From: Actinoplanes utahensis
Lineage (GTDB): Bacteria; Actinomycetota; Actinomycetes; Mycobacteriales; Micromonosporaceae
Assembly (NCBI RefSeq): GCF_016862455.1
Contig: NZ_BOMZ01000106.1
Coordinates: forward strand, 1-64,000
DNA: 64,000 nucleotides
Direction of reading: 5' to 3'
This document shows positions 42,832 to 51,869 of the stretch, one piece after another. Both the position numbers and the translations under genes were made by a program. Each line of letters begins with the position of its first letter. Position 1 is the stretch's first letter. Below the pieces are notes generated by a model. That model saw only the letters and a list, made by a program, of their open reading frames with translations. It was not told the DNA's origin and did no database searches.

Positions 42832-43889
42832 TGGGTCCACTGCGTCTCCGCCGCCACCCGCAGCACCTCGGCGGCGCTCAGCGAGCCGCCGACCCCGTTG
42901 ATGAACCCGCCGTCGACCCACACCACCGCGGAGATCGCCCCGCCTTCGGTGGTCAGGACCGTCGCCGGTTTACCGTCGACCTTCGTGGTGAAGCTGGTCT
43001 CGCTGTCCTCCTTCACGATCAGCGGCAGCGTCCCGCCGTCCTTGGTGAACGCCTTCAACTGCCCGGCCACCGACGCCGGCAGCCCCGGCAGCGACAGCAG
43101 ATAGTCGCGGGCCGTCTCGAACGGCACCCCGGTCGAGAACGCCTTCGGCGCCACCACCCGGCCGATCACCAGCGCGGGCGCCCCGCTCGACCCCGGCCAC
43201 ACGGCCGCCAGCCCGGGCCCCGCCGTCATCCGGAACCGGCTCGTCTCCATCCCCGCCGGCGGCTGCGGAATCCGCTGACCGAGCGCCTGCTCCGTCCGCG
43301 CCCGGTCGAACGCGAACGTCCCGGTGAGCTTGTCGCCGACCAGGAACCGGGGCTGGCCGGCCACCCCGTCCGGAAGGTTGTTGATCCGCGGGCTGGCCAG
43401 GCCGGTGATCTCCCGGGCGTCCCGGGCGTCGTCGACGGTCCGCACGTTCGGCCGTGCGTCCCGCGTCATCGTGCCGAACTCCTGCAGCTCCGGCAGCTGC
43501 ACCAGATCCGCCTGCGGAACCGTGATCGGCGCGACCTTCTCGGTCTTGAAGATCGGGAACCAATCGCCGGCGGCGGCCGCGGACGCGCCGCCGAGCAGCG
43601 CCACCACACCCACCACGGCGACCACCGGGCTGCGCAGGCCGAACTTCCGGCCGGCAGCCGGCTTCCGGGCGCCGGCCAGGCTCCCGCTCAGCCGCCGCCA
43701 GCCCTCGTCCACGTCCACGTCCGGGACGTCGAAGGTCAGCGCCGACCCGGCCAGCAGCGCGTCGTCGGCGGCCGCGGACATCCGCGACCGGCATTCGGGG
43801 CATTCGTCGACGTGGTCGCGGTCGACGTCGGCGACACCGTCCGGCTCGTCCAGCAGCCGGCGCAGCGTGCCGTCACCGGGATGACGCAT
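42828..43889 (-). CDS. Zinc-finger-type anti-sigma factor with large extracytoplasmic domain
   Basis: 353 residues. The N-terminal cytosolic part has HVDECPECRSRMSAAADDAL, the ZAS-like HxxxCxxC motif of anti-sigma factors. One transmembrane segment (SPVVAVVGVVALLGGASAAA) at about 90-110 is followed by an extracytoplasmic domain of about 240 residues of unknown fold. Overlaps the sigma gene by 17 bp and the ATPase gene by GTGA. It should hold the sigma factor inactive until a surface signal releases it. Confidence 0.82.
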   Translation of the reverse strand: MRHPGDGTLRRLLDEPDGVADVDRDHVDECPECRSRMSAAADDALLAGSALTFDVPDVDVDEGWRRLSGSLAGARKPAAGRKFGLRSPVVAVVGVVALLGGASAAAAGDWFPIFKTEKVAPITVPQADLVQLPELQEFGTMTRDARPNVRTVDDARDAREITGLASPRINNLPDGVAGQPRFLVGDKLTGTFAFDRARTEQALGQRIPQPPAGMETSRFRMTAGPGLAAVWPGSSGAPALVIGRVVAPKAFSTGVPFETARDYLLSLPGLPASVAGQLKAFTKDGGTLPLIVKEDSETSFTTKVDGKPATVLTTEGGAISAVVWVDGGFINGVGGSLSAAEVLRVAAETQWTQ

Positions 43890-44448
43890 GACGGTTCAAC
43901 TCCTCACGAAGAGCGGACTCGGCGCGCCGCACGGTGGTGCCGACGCTGCCGGGGGAGAGGTCGAGGGCGGCCGCCACCTCGGCGTAGCTCAGGCCGCTGT
44001 GCCGCAGCACCAGGGCCACGGCCTGCTTGCGGGGGAGGCGGGACAGCGCCGCTCGTACCCGCCGATGCTCGTCTCTGGCGACCACCGCATCCGCGACGTC
44101 CGGGGAGACCGCGACCCGCGGATCCCTCGCCGCCTCCTCCCGGGAGGCCCGCCGCCGCCCGGAACGCAGATGGTTGAGCGCGGTGTGCGCGGCCGCCACA
44201 CAGAGCCAGCCGATCGCCTCACCAGCGGGGACATCGGTACGGCTGAACGACAGGAAGGTCTCCTGCGCCACGTCCTCGGCCTCGTCCCGGGAGCCGAGAA
44301 CCCGGGCGGCCACCCCGACCACTCTCGGGTAGGCCGCCCGGAATATGTGTTCCAGGTCGGATCGCACGGAGGCCGGCACGGCGTCCTCCCGCTCGGTTAC
44401 CAGTAGCTTCACACCAGGGAAGCACCGCCGCCACGCCGAATGTGACAT
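43873..44448 (-). CDS. ECF RNA polymerase sigma factor
   Basis: 191 residues. Region 2: LEHIFRAAYPRVVGVAARVL then SRDEAEDVAQETFLSFSR and GWLCVAAAHTALNHLRSGRR. Region 4: LSRLPRKQAVALVLRHSGLS and YAEVAAALDLSPGSVGTTVR. Typical group of ECFs paired with zinc-finger anti-sigma proteins. The start is uncertain; ATG 44448 or an in-frame GTG at 44412. First gene of a four-gene operon that includes an ABC exporter, which is probably under its control. Confidence 0.9.
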   Translation of the reverse strand: MSHSAWRRCFPGVKLLVTEREDAVPASVRSDLEHIFRAAYPRVVGVAARVLGSRDEAEDVAQETFLSFSRTDVPAGEAIGWLCVAAAHTALNHLRSGRRRASREEAARDPRVAVSPDVADAVVARDEHRRVRAALSRLPRKQAVALVLRHSGLSYAEVAAALDLSPGSVGTTVRRAESALREELNRHASSR

Positions 44449-44496
44449 CTTCCAGCCCTCGGCGTTCCGCTCGCCGAGCCGTCGCCGTCCGCGGTC

Positions 44497-44709
44497 TCAG
44501 TCCGCCCAGGACAGGCCCTGCTCGGCGAGGGCTTCGGTGAGGAGGCGGACGGCTTTCGGCCCGATGCCGTGCATGGTGAGCAGGTCACGCCGCCGATGGG
44601 TGGCGACCTGGGCGAGGGTGGTGATCCCCGCCTGGAGGAGCGCGCCGTTGGCGGGCCGGCCGATCGGAGGGAGGTCGCCGATGCGGGCGGGCACGTCGCG
44701 GGTGGTCAT
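44497..44709 (-). CDS. Small helix-hairpin-helix protein
   Basis: 70 residues, one HhH-type domain: LPPIGRPANGALLQAGITTL, AQVATHRRRDLLTMHGIGPK, AVRLLTEALAEQGLSWAD. It resembles the C-terminal domain of the RNA polymerase alpha subunit or HhH units of DNA-binding proteins (hairpin HGIGPK). Likely binds DNA non-specifically. ATG 44709 immediately precedes the domain. Lies upstream of the sigma operon on the same strand but has its own 48-bp gap. Confidence 0.7.
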   Translation of the reverse strand: MTTRDVPARIGDLPPIGRPANGALLQAGITTLAQVATHRRRDLLTMHGIGPKAVRLLTEALAEQGLSWAD

Positions 44710-44751
44710 CCGGTCACGATAGGGCCGGTGTGCCCCCGGAGCGGCAGCCGT

Positions 44752-45270
44752 TCATCGCGGAGGATCGGCGGCGACCTGCGACAGCCAGTGGCCGACCAGG
44801 GTGAGGTCGGCGTCGGTGAGCCCGGTGAACGGGTCGACACGGTGCAGCAGAGCACGCCCCGGGTGGTGGCCGTCGACCCAGCGCCGGTCAGCGCCGGTGA
44901 TCTCGTCGTCGAGCCAGACGAACGGACGGCCACCGGCCGAGCGTGTCAGGGTCATGGTCTTCCAGTGCAGCCCGCCGCCGCGGATCCGGTCGTCGCCGTC
45001 GTCGTCGGGGAACGGCACGACCGGCAGGTCCGGCAGGCCGAGCCGAGGCGCGACGAGCTCGTTCGCGGTATCCATCCAGGTCGTCGCCCACACCAGCCGG
45101 GCGTCCAGGGCCAGCAGCCGGCGACCGTCCTCGGGGTCGAGCCGATGGATCAGCGGATGCCCCGAGGGATCCGGCGCGGGCGGGCCCGGTGGTGCGCCCG
45201 GCCGCTCCCGGAACGGGATCAGCGGCCCGTCGACATCCAGAAAGATCAACGGCTCCCGGCTCACCCGCAC
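44752..45270 (-). CDS. HAD-like phosphatase, Swiss-Army-knife type
   Basis: 172 residues. LIFLDVDGPLIPFRERP carries the HAD nucleophile motif DxD; VWATTWMDTANELVAPRLGL is motif II (T); TMTLTRSAGGRPFVWLDDEI ends with the acidic motif IV. It matches the small HAD domains seen in RNA-repair 'Swiss army knife' proteins (HAD_SAK) and in stand-alone actinobacterial proteins. It would hydrolyse a phosphate ester; substrate unknown. Followed 43 bp later by the HhH gene, so they may be co-transcribed. Confidence 0.75.
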   Translation of the reverse strand: MRVSREPLIFLDVDGPLIPFRERPGAPPGPPAPDPSGHPLIHRLDPEDGRRLLALDARLVWATTWMDTANELVAPRLGLPDLPVVPFPDDDGDDRIRGGGLHWKTMTLTRSAGGRPFVWLDDEITGADRRWVDGHHPGRALLHRVDPFTGLTDADLTLVGHWLSQVAADPPR

Positions 45271-45318
45271 ACCCTAGCGCCCACGAACTGTCTGACTCAG
45301 GTCAGATGTTCTCCGAGA

Positions 45319-45438
45319 GTGGAGGCTGACGTGATCGACCGGGTCCGCATCGAGTCCTGCGGCCCTTCGCCGTACAACCAGATCTGCTTCGAGAAGCACC
45401 TGGTCACCGCGGCTGGATCTGACCGGTCAGGTCACTGA
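45319..45438 (+). CDS. Possible small protein
   Basis: 39 residues from GTG 45319 (or GTG 45331): VIDRVRIESCGPSPYNQICF then EKHLVTAAG. It looks coding (two Cys, conserved-like SCGPSPYNQIC) and could be the N-terminus of a lost gene or a real short peptide. Its 3' end overlaps the convergent DUF6882-like gene by 35 bp. Confidence 0.35.
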   Translation: MEADVIDRVRIESCGPSPYNQICFEKHLVTAAGSDRSGH

Positions 45439-46069
45439 TGCGGCCCAGATGGTCGAAGGTGACACGCACCTGCGAGCCGTCCGCATGCCGTCCCAGCACA
45501 CCCGCCGGGCCGTCGTCCACCCGCCAGCCCTGCTGCTGCAGGAACGACACCACCACGGTCCGGTGATCCACCGCGAAGGCCTGCAACACCTGGCCGAGCA
45601 CGGTGAAGACCTTCTCCGGCGGGACGGCGCCCTGCACCCGCGACGGCAGGTTCTCCAGGTGGAAGAAGATCGCCCCGCCGTTGTAGGAACCCCGGTAATA
45701 CGGGCGTCCGGTCAGCCCCGACGAGACGAGCGCCAGCCGGTGGCCGTCGACCCGGTCCAGCCGCAACGACGGCTCGGAGAGCTCGCGGACCCCTTCGAGG
45801 CGGCCGTGTTCGCGCAGCCAGCCGGCCAGTTGCAGCAGCGACGGGTCGATGTTGCTGCCGGTGTTCGCCCACGCCCACAGCCAGGTGCCATCGCCGTGAC
45901 TCTCCGTGCCCAGCAGCTGGATCGGGTAACGGAGGTCGTTGCCGAACGTCACCGTGCCCGTGTTCAGGTCCAGCTGCCAGCCACGGTCGCCGAGCAGGTC
46001 GGCCAGCGCCAGCTGACGGGCCATGCCGGTGGCGACATGGTGGGCGAACAGGTCATCGAACGAGGACAC
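45404..46069 (-). CDS. DUF6882-like hypothetical protein
   Basis: 221 residues, soluble. N-terminal helix MSSFDDLFAHHVATGMARQL, then a beta sheet with QLDLNTGTVTFGNDLRYPIQ, LLGTESHGDGTWLWAWANTG and AIFFHLENLPSRVQGAVPPE. The combination TWLWAWAN is characteristic of DUF6882 family proteins of Actinobacteria. Function unknown; a ligand or toxin-immunity role is speculative. Confidence 0.65.
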   Translation of the reverse strand: MSSFDDLFAHHVATGMARQLALADLLGDRGWQLDLNTGTVTFGNDLRYPIQLLGTESHGDGTWLWAWANTGSNIDPSLLQLAGWLREHGRLEGVRELSEPSLRLDRVDGHRLALVSSGLTGRPYYRGSYNGGAIFFHLENLPSRVQGAVPPEKVFTVLGQVLQAFAVDHRTVVVSFLQQQGWRVDDGPAGVLGRHADGSQVRVTFDHLGRISDLTGQIQPR

Positions 46070-46426
46070 GGACCGGCCTTTCGATCAAGGGAGCCGGTGC
46101 AGTGTTACATGGCGCTGCGTCGGTCGGCACGGTCGGATCCTGGACAACCTGTTACAACACCCGGAGTGACCGGCCGACGGCACACCTAGAGACAGCGCGT
46201 AACCTCGGCGCATCCCCTACGGTCCGCGCCTTGGGAACACCTTCCTCTCGTACGGTCACCGTTCTCGGGGGTGCGGTTCTGCGGCATCTCGCCGATCTCG
46301 GCTCCCGAGCACAGGATCTTGCCGGCGATGTACGGGAACCGCTCGCCCTGCCCGGCGACCGGAGCCGTGTCGAAGCCGCCCACGCCTGGCCGCGGATCAC
46401 CGGCGAGGCCGCTCAGCCGGCCGTGG
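46070..46426. other. Intergenic interval, no gene supported
   Basis: 357 bp upstream of the DUF6882-like gene and downstream of the DUF4253 gene, both on the minus strand. A minus-strand frame (46186-46383: MGGFDTAPVAGQGERFPYIA, then GKILCSGAEIGEMPQNR) has a coding look but no recognisable family, and could be a relic. Nothing else seen. Confidence 0.4.
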
Positions 46427-47158
46427 TCAGTCCCACCACATGCGCCAGACCGGGGCGTCCAGGAGGCCGGCGGCCAGGTCGGTGAGGGTCTCCGCGCGGT
46501 ACAGGTCGTACTCGCCGTCGTTGTAGAGGTGGTACTCCCAGGCGAGGGCGATGGCGGCGGCCCGGGTGGCGGGTGGGCGGGCGACCGCGTACTCGATGGT
46601 CGTTCCGGTCCAGGCGACCGGCTCGGCGCCGTAGCGGTCGTTCCAGTGGCGGATGATCGCGGCGTGCTCGCCCGGCGACGGATACTTGTTCCAGCCGCCG
46701 TAGTGCAGGGTCACCGGGATCAGCCAGGGCGCGGAGACCGGTACGAGAGCGACGGTCACCTCCTCCGGCCGGCCGTCCCAGCCGTAGGGGAGACCGAAAC
46801 CGGGCTGTTCCGGCTGCGCGGGCCACTGTCCCCGGCCGGCCAGGTCGGCGTGCAGCTCGGCGGCGTACTCCGGGGAGCACCCGGCCAGCTTCCGTTCGCC
46901 GTCCTCGGCCAGGAGCGCCGCGCCGTCGAGGGCCCGGGCGTCGGCCAGGGATTCGGCGACGGTGGCGTAGGTGTAGGTGTCCGCCAGGTACTCGGGCGTG
47001 TCGGACTCCATCAGCAGCGGCCACAGGCCGGTCTCGGGATAGGCCTGCCGGAGCCGCCGCCACCAGCGCAGAGCCTCGTCACCCGCGGCCTGGAACCCGG
47101 TGACCTCGGCCCCGGACGGCGTGAAGAACCACGGTGATGTCGGCGGCATGTCGTACAT
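46427..47158 (-). CDS. DUF4253-domain protein
   Basis: 243 residues. The C-terminal half is the DUF4253 domain: LVPVSAPWLIPVTLHYGGWN, KYPSPGEHAAIIRHWNDRYG, GTTIEYAVARPPATRAAAIA and LAWEYHLYNDGEYDLYRAET. This domain is common in actinobacteria and its role is unknown. ATG 47158 is the first reasonable start (MYDMPPTSPWFF). Alone on the minus strand. Confidence 0.8.
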   Translation of the reverse strand: MYDMPPTSPWFFTPSGAEVTGFQAAGDEALRWWRRLRQAYPETGLWPLLMESDTPEYLADTYTYATVAESLADARALDGAALLAEDGERKLAGCSPEYAAELHADLAGRGQWPAQPEQPGFGLPYGWDGRPEEVTVALVPVSAPWLIPVTLHYGGWNKYPSPGEHAAIIRHWNDRYGAEPVAWTGTTIEYAVARPPATRAAAIALAWEYHLYNDGEYDLYRAETLTDLAAGLLDAPVWRMWWD

Positions 47159-47516
47159 CCGGCAATGTTGATCTGCTCGTGCCGCCCGGTCAAGATTCAC
47201 AGTGCGATCAGCCTGTATCCGCACGGCTCCGGGACCTCGCAAGCCGTCAAGGGCGTCCGGTCCCGCCGGCCGAGATATCAACCCATCTTCCTAGGACGCT
47301 TTAGGTGCGGTGACAGGGGAGAGCCCGGCGACCGGGCAGGTTCGACGCCTCCCACCAGGGTGCGAGCGGTGCTGGTCAAACGGCGGCTGCGCCGTCGTCG
47401 ACGTCATCGACAGTGTCGAAGCCACCGGGCGCCTCAGCCCGGCGGCCGCGTTGCGGCCGTGAGTGGGCAGCCACCTCGCGTGGACGGTCACGGGACCGTG
47501 GTCGGCCCGTACCGGA
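47159..47516. other. Intergenic interval with partial copy of a repeat
   Basis: No gene supported. At about 47289-47311 the sequence TTCCTAGGACGCTTTAGGTG resembles the head of the 77-bp direct repeats seen at 55684 and 57128 but lacks their hairpin. An inverted repeat GAGCCCGGC..GACCGGGC lies shortly after. Confidence 0.4.
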
Positions 47517-48371
47517 TCAAGGTTGGTAGGCCTCGCGGCTGAGCCGCACCAGATCGCCCAGCCGCACCGGGGGATCGTCGCGCCACCAGGCGAGCCGGAC
47601 CGGGATGCGCGGCGCGTGGCGCAGCGTGCGGTAGGCGACGCCGGGCCGTGGGTTCTGGTTGGCGGTGGCTTCGGAGGTGACGCCGACGGCCTGGTTCGCG
47701 GCGATCAGGGTCAGCCACTCGTCGACGCCGTGGGTGGAGCGGATCGCGGCCGGTGGCGGGCCGGGATGCCACAGGTCGAGGGTGGTGGTGCCGGTGCGGG
47801 CGTCGATCGCGACGGGGTAGCGGGTGAGGTCGCGCAGGTGCAGGGTGCGGCGCCGGGCGAGGGGGTTGTCGGTGGCGACGGCGGCGCACCGGGCCTCGGT
47901 GCCGATCAGCGCCGTGTCGAAACGCGGGTCGTCGAGGGCACGGCGGATCACGGCGACGTCGGCGGTGCCGTCGCTGAGACCGGCGCTCGGGGTGTTGGTG
48001 TGCACGAAGACCAGGGCGGTGCCGGGATGATCGGCCGCCCAGGCGCGCTGGAGGCGGCGGGTGTGCTTGCCGAGGGCCGCCCAGGCGTAGCCGACGCGCA
48101 GTTCGCTGCGCTGGCGTTCGGTGAGTCGGTGCAGGTGGGTGACCTCGTCGAGGATCCGGCGGGCGCCGGCGAGGACCTGGCGTCCGGTCGCGGTCAGCGC
48201 GACGTGACGGGTGGTGCGTTGCAGCACGCGTACGCCGAGCGCGCTCTCCAGCGCCGCGATGGACCGGGACACCGCCGCCTGCGAGACGCCGAGTTCGGTG
48301 GCGGCGTCGGTGAACGTGCCCGCCTCGACCACGGCGACCAGCGCCCGGAGGTGACGCAGCTGCGGATCCAT
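47517..48371 (-). CDS. LysR-family regulator
   Basis: 284 residues. Winged HTH at the N-terminus: QLRHLRALVAVVEAGTFTDA then AATELGVSQAAVSRSIAALE and GVRVLQRTTRHVALTATG. The C-terminal half is the periplasmic-binding-like effector domain. Divergent from a DMT exporter gene, 70 bp between starts, so it most likely controls that exporter in response to the exporter's substrate. Confidence 0.92.
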   Translation of the reverse strand: MDPQLRHLRALVAVVEAGTFTDAATELGVSQAAVSRSIAALESALGVRVLQRTTRHVALTATGRQVLAGARRILDEVTHLHRLTERQRSELRVGYAWAALGKHTRRLQRAWAADHPGTALVFVHTNTPSAGLSDGTADVAVIRRALDDPRFDTALIGTEARCAAVATDNPLARRRTLHLRDLTRYPVAIDARTGTTTLDLWHPGPPPAAIRSTHGVDEWLTLIAANQAVGVTSEATANQNPRPGVAYRTLRHAPRIPVRLAWWRDDPPVRLGDLVRLSREAYQP

Positions 48372-48441
48372 GCGCACAGCGTATAGATGCCGCGGTGCGC
48401 GTATTTCTCCGTGCGGCCCGCCGCGGACCAGACTGCCGAGC

Positions 48442-49299
48442 ATGACGGTGGTGACGACCAGGACGGCGCCGGTCGGCGGACTCGCGATCATGGTGGGGGC
48501 CGCGGCCAGCAATCAGACGGGCGCGGCGGTCGGGGCGCACGCGTTCGACGCGATCGGGCCGTCCGGTGTGGTGGCGGTGCGGCAGTTCGTGGCGGCGGCG
48601 GTGCTGCTGCCGGTGGCCCGGCCGGATCCGCGCAGGTTCACGTGGGCGCAGTGGTGGCCGACGATCCTGCTCGGCGTCGTGTTCGTGACCATGAATCTGG
48701 GGCTGTACACGGCGATCGACCGGATCGGGCTGGGCCTGGCGGTGACGCTGGAGTTCCTCGGGCCGCTCGCGGTGGCGCTCGCCGGTTCCCGCAGCCGCCT
48801 CGATCTGCTCTGCGCGGCCGGCGCCGGCGCGGGGGTGTACGTGCTGGTCCTGCCGTCGGGCAGCAGTGACTGGACCGGGATCGGCTGCGGGGTGCTGGCG
48901 GCGTGCTGCTGGGCGTCGTACATCCTGCTGAACCGGCTCCTCGGTCGGCGCCTGCCCGGGTTGCAGGCGCCCGCGGCGGCGACCAGCGTCGCGGCGGTGC
49001 TGACCCTGCCGGTCGTGGTGACGCTGATCGTGCAGGGGCGGATGACCGGCGCGGCGCTGCTGTACGCGGTGGCGGCCGGGATCTTGGCGTCGGTGATCCC
49101 GTACGCGGCCGACCTGGTCGCGTTGCGGCGGGTGCCGGCCCGCTACTTCGGGGTGGTGATGAGCGTCCACCCGGTCTTCGCGGCGCTCGCGGGGTTGATC
49201 CTTCTCGGACAGGTGCTGGCTCTGCACGAGTGGTTGGGGATCCTCGTGGTGGTCGCGGTGAACGTGGCCGCGGTCCGGGACAATGCGGGACGGGAGTGA
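48442..49299 (+). CDS. DMT-superfamily exporter (EamA/RhtA-like)
   Basis: 285 residues, about ten hydrophobic segments in two EamA halves: AIMVGAAASNQTGAAVGAHA, SGVVAVRQFVAAAVLLPVA, LLGVVFVTMNLGLYTAIDRI with VTLEFLGPLAVALAGS, GVLAACCWASYILLNRLLGR, YAVAAGILASVIPYAADLVA and VFAALAGLILLGQVLALHEW. RhtA-type proteins export amino acids such as threonine and homoserine. Divergent from LysR, which is the usual pairing. ATG 48442. Confidence 0.9.
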   Translation: MTVVTTRTAPVGGLAIMVGAAASNQTGAAVGAHAFDAIGPSGVVAVRQFVAAAVLLPVARPDPRRFTWAQWWPTILLGVVFVTMNLGLYTAIDRIGLGLAVTLEFLGPLAVALAGSRSRLDLLCAAGAGAGVYVLVLPSGSSDWTGIGCGVLAACCWASYILLNRLLGRRLPGLQAPAAATSVAAVLTLPVVVTLIVQGRMTGAALLYAVAAGILASVIPYAADLVALRRVPARYFGVVMSVHPVFAALAGLILLGQVLALHEWLGILVVVAVNVAAVRDNAGRE

Positions 49300-49957
49300 G
49301 CTTCTGGCGCACTCGACGGCCGATGAGGTCACCGGATGGGCGGGCGATCGCCGGCGGCGGATTGGCCGGCCCGGGACTAGGCTGCGTGACTACACCCTCG
49401 CCCAGCCGGTGCCGGACGATCTGGACTGGGATCATCCGGTGGCGCGGAAGGCGTCGCCGGCCGTGCCGCGCGCCTCCTCTTTCACCACGACGTCTGGCTG
49501 ATGAATCTGGTCGGTCCGGTCAGCGGATGGTTCTGCTCGATGGGGCATACGCGGGACCGAGCGTGGTGGGGGAGGACGCGGCGGATCTGGCGTTCGACAT
49601 GTTCTGGGACGGTTTCGCCGAAGTGTCGTTGTTGCCGGCCGTCCTCGAGGCGGTGATCGCCGATCATGCGCGGAAATGTCGGCCGTGAGTCCGCGGCGGA
49701 GATCCGCCGGGCGATCATGGTGACCGGCGCGGCGAAATACTTCTGGCCGGCCCCGCATGCTGGTGGCGGCGTCGTCCGGCACGCGCGGCAAGGGTTACGA
49801 CACCCGCGCCCACGTGTCGATGCACCCCGGTGCCGGCGGTGGTCACCGCCGGGGCGGAAAGGGTCGCTGATCCGACTGTCCGGCGGCATGATCCCCGACG
49901 GACCGAAGTGGACTCACGTTCCAGGATGGACCCTTCGGCTTAGGGGAGGGGACCATC
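49300..49957. other. Interval with short gene relics
   Basis: One plus-strand frame (49283-49501) ends DYTLAQPVPDDLDWDHPVAR and another (49527-49688) reads DLAFDMFWDGFAEVSLLPAV followed by LEAVIADHARK. Both look like ends of real proteins in different frames; I cannot name them. The following 270 bp contain the promoter and AGGGGAGGGGA ribosome site of the DUF5995 gene. Confidence 0.4.
49527..49688 (+). pseudogene. Short protein or relic
   Basis: 53 residues from ATG 49527: VLLDGAYAGPSVVGEDAADL, AFDMFWDGFAEVSLLPAVLE, AVIADHARKCRP. Frame and composition look coding; no ribosome site. Another fragment just upstream in a different frame suggests a frame-shifted gene. Confidence 0.3.
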
Positions 49958-50872
49958 GTGGTGGAGTTCGACCGGGGGCGGGCCGAGCGGAGCGCGCAGC
50001 GGATGCGCGACTGCCGGCGCCAGATCCAGCCGTCCGTCGAGGTGACCCGGGGGTGGGCGCCCGCGCATCGGGAGATGGAAGCCGCGCTGCGGGACCCGCC
50101 GGAGGACATCGCCGGGGTGGTCGCCCGTCTCAAGCTGCTGCAGACGATCCTCGACTCGCTGCCGCCGACACCGGGCAACAACCGGATCGCGGCGTTCAAC
50201 GCGCTGTACCTGACGATCACCGAGCAGGTCGAGGCGCATCTGCAGAGCCCGGCCGTGACCGACCCGAAGTGGCTGGAGGTGCTCGACGTCGAGTTCGCCC
50301 GGCTGTACTTCACCGCCCTGGCCGCCTGGGGTGGTGTCGACACGGACACCCCGGACGCGTGGGAGGTGCTGTTCCGCCGCGCCCACGACGGTGACGTCAG
50401 CCCTCTGGAAGCGTCGATCCTCGGGGTCAACGCGCACATCAACCATGATCTGTCGCTGGCGCTGATCGCGACGTGGAAGCGGCTCGGCCATCCCGGCGAC
50501 GGGCCGCAGCACCCCGATTACCTCGTGGTGAACAAGATCTTCTACCAGCAGATCCCGCCGCTGCGCCGCCGGTTCGCCACGGCGTGGCAGATGCAGATCG
50601 ACAGGTGCGTCGGCGGCCTCGACGACTGGAGCCAGAGCATCCTGGTCTACACCACCCGGGCGCTGGCGTGGGAGCGCGCCGAGCGGCTGTGGGAGTTGCA
50701 GCACGACGAGGACGATTACGCGCGGGCGTGCACGGTGATGGACCGGGCCGCCGCGATCGCCGGGGAGACGGTGCTGACCGGCGGTGGCCTGCTGCGGATG
50801 CTGTGGCTGACCGCCACCGGCTGGGTGCGGGGCGTGGTGCGGCGGATCCGCCCTCGGGCGCTCGCTAGCTGA
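49958..50872 (+). CDS. DUF5995-family protein
   Basis: 304 residues, all-helical. The core pattern includes ARLKLLQTILDSLPPTPGNN, RIAAFNALYLTITEQVEAHL and a conserved-looking GVNAHINHDLSLALIATWKR (histidines may bind metal), as in DUF5995. The C-terminus ends in a basic hydrophobic segment (LLRMLWLTATGWVRGVVRRI) that may touch the membrane. Function unknown. Strong AGGGGAGGGG ribosome site before the GTG. 3' overlap of eight bases with the convergent lipoprotein gene. Confidence 0.82.
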   Translation: MVEFDRGRAERSAQRMRDCRRQIQPSVEVTRGWAPAHREMEAALRDPPEDIAGVVARLKLLQTILDSLPPTPGNNRIAAFNALYLTITEQVEAHLQSPAVTDPKWLEVLDVEFARLYFTALAAWGGVDTDTPDAWEVLFRRAHDGDVSPLEASILGVNAHINHDLSLALIATWKRLGHPGDGPQHPDYLVVNKIFYQQIPPLRRRFATAWQMQIDRCVGGLDDWSQSILVYTTRALAWERAERLWELQHDEDDYARACTVMDRAAAIAGETVLTGGGLLRMLWLTATGWVRGVVRRIRPRALAS

Positions 50873-51869
50873 ACCGGGTGATGCCGGTGGTTCCGCCGAG
50901 GATGGCGACGGGGAAGTTGCTGCCCTTCGGCGGGACCTGCGCCCACCACTGGGCGATCACGTGGATGGTGTTCCGGCCCCGTACCGCGCCTTTGCTGATC
51001 TTGCGGTATTGCGGTTTCACGTAAGGCATCAGGCCCGGGTAGGTGCCGACGATCTCGGTGACGGTGGTGTACGCGATCACGGCGCCGCCCTCGGCGGTGC
51101 GCAGCGCCCGGACCGGGTACGGCGCGACCTCGGTGCGGTAGGTGAGCCGGGTCGCCGCGACCGGCTGCTTCGTGCTCTGGAACAGGGTCGTGTACAGGTA
51201 GGAGATCGGGTTCAGCACCTGTTTGGTGGTGGTGTCGCCGCCGAACAGCGGGTCGGCGGGCGCCTCGAACGCGATCGTCTTCGCGTGGGCGGCGGCGACC
51301 TTCTCCGGTGCGGCCACCAGCGTGCCGCCCGCGTCGGCCGCGTCGACGATCTCGACGTTGCCGGTCAGGTCCGTGCGGGTCTGCGGCAGGGCCGCGTTGA
51401 CCTCGGCGTAGTGCGCCAGCTTCCACCGGGACCCGTCCCGCACCATGATCAACGGGAAGTTCGTGCTGCTCAGCGATGTCATCGTCTCCACCACGAACCA
51501 GTCGGCGCCACTGGTCCTCCCCGGCACCCGCGAGCCGACACGCTGGTAGCTGAACGGCTTCGGGACGTCGCCCGCGGCCCGGGAGCTCAACGCGGCCTCG
51601 TCCATCTCCCGGGCCGCCTCGGACTCGAACTCCGTCACCGCGCCCGCGTTCACCGCGAGGTTGGTCCGGTTGTTCCAGGCGGTGAAGTCACGGATCAGAT
51701 TGTCGACGTCGGCCTCGCTCACCAGCGGGCTGCCCGTGACCGCTCCCGGGCCGGTCTCGGTCACCGTCGGCGCGGGCGCCGGGTCCTCCGTCTTCCGGTC
51801 GGGGACGCACGCGGCCGTGGCGAGCGCCATCAGCGCGCCGGCCAGGATCCGGCTGGTGTGTCGTGGCAC
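50865..51869 (-). CDS. Putative lipoprotein, function unknown
   Basis: 334 residues. The signal (VPRHTSRILAGALMALATAAC) has a lipobox ATAAC, followed by a Pro/Thr linker (TEDPAPAPTVTETGPGA) and a two-domain extracytoplasmic part: DNLIRDFTAWNNRTNLAVNA with SGADWFVVETMTSLSSTNFP, then DPLFGGDTTTKQVLNPISYL. The GTG at 51869 is chosen because GGAGGTCACTC precedes it. It resembles hypothetical actinobacterial lipoproteins. Confidence 0.75.
   Translation of the reverse strand: MPRHTSRILAGALMALATAACVPDRKTEDPAPAPTVTETGPGAVTGSPLVSEADVDNLIRDFTAWNNRTNLAVNAGAVTEFESEAAREMDEAALSSRAAGDVPKPFSYQRVGSRVPGRTSGADWFVVETMTSLSSTNFPLIMVRDGSRWKLAHYAEVNAALPQTRTDLTGNVEIVDAADAGGTLVAAPEKVAAAHAKTIAFEAPADPLFGGDTTTKQVLNPISYLYTTLFQSTKQPVAATRLTYRTEVAPYPVRALRTAEGGAVIAYTTVTEIVGTYPGLMPYVKPQYRKISKGAVRGRNTIHVIAQWWAQVPPKGSNFPVAILGGTTGITRFS

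Noticed and set aside
46186..46383. Minus-strand 65-codon frame
   Set aside because: Composition looks partly coding, but I found no family, no ribosome site and no continuing partner frame.
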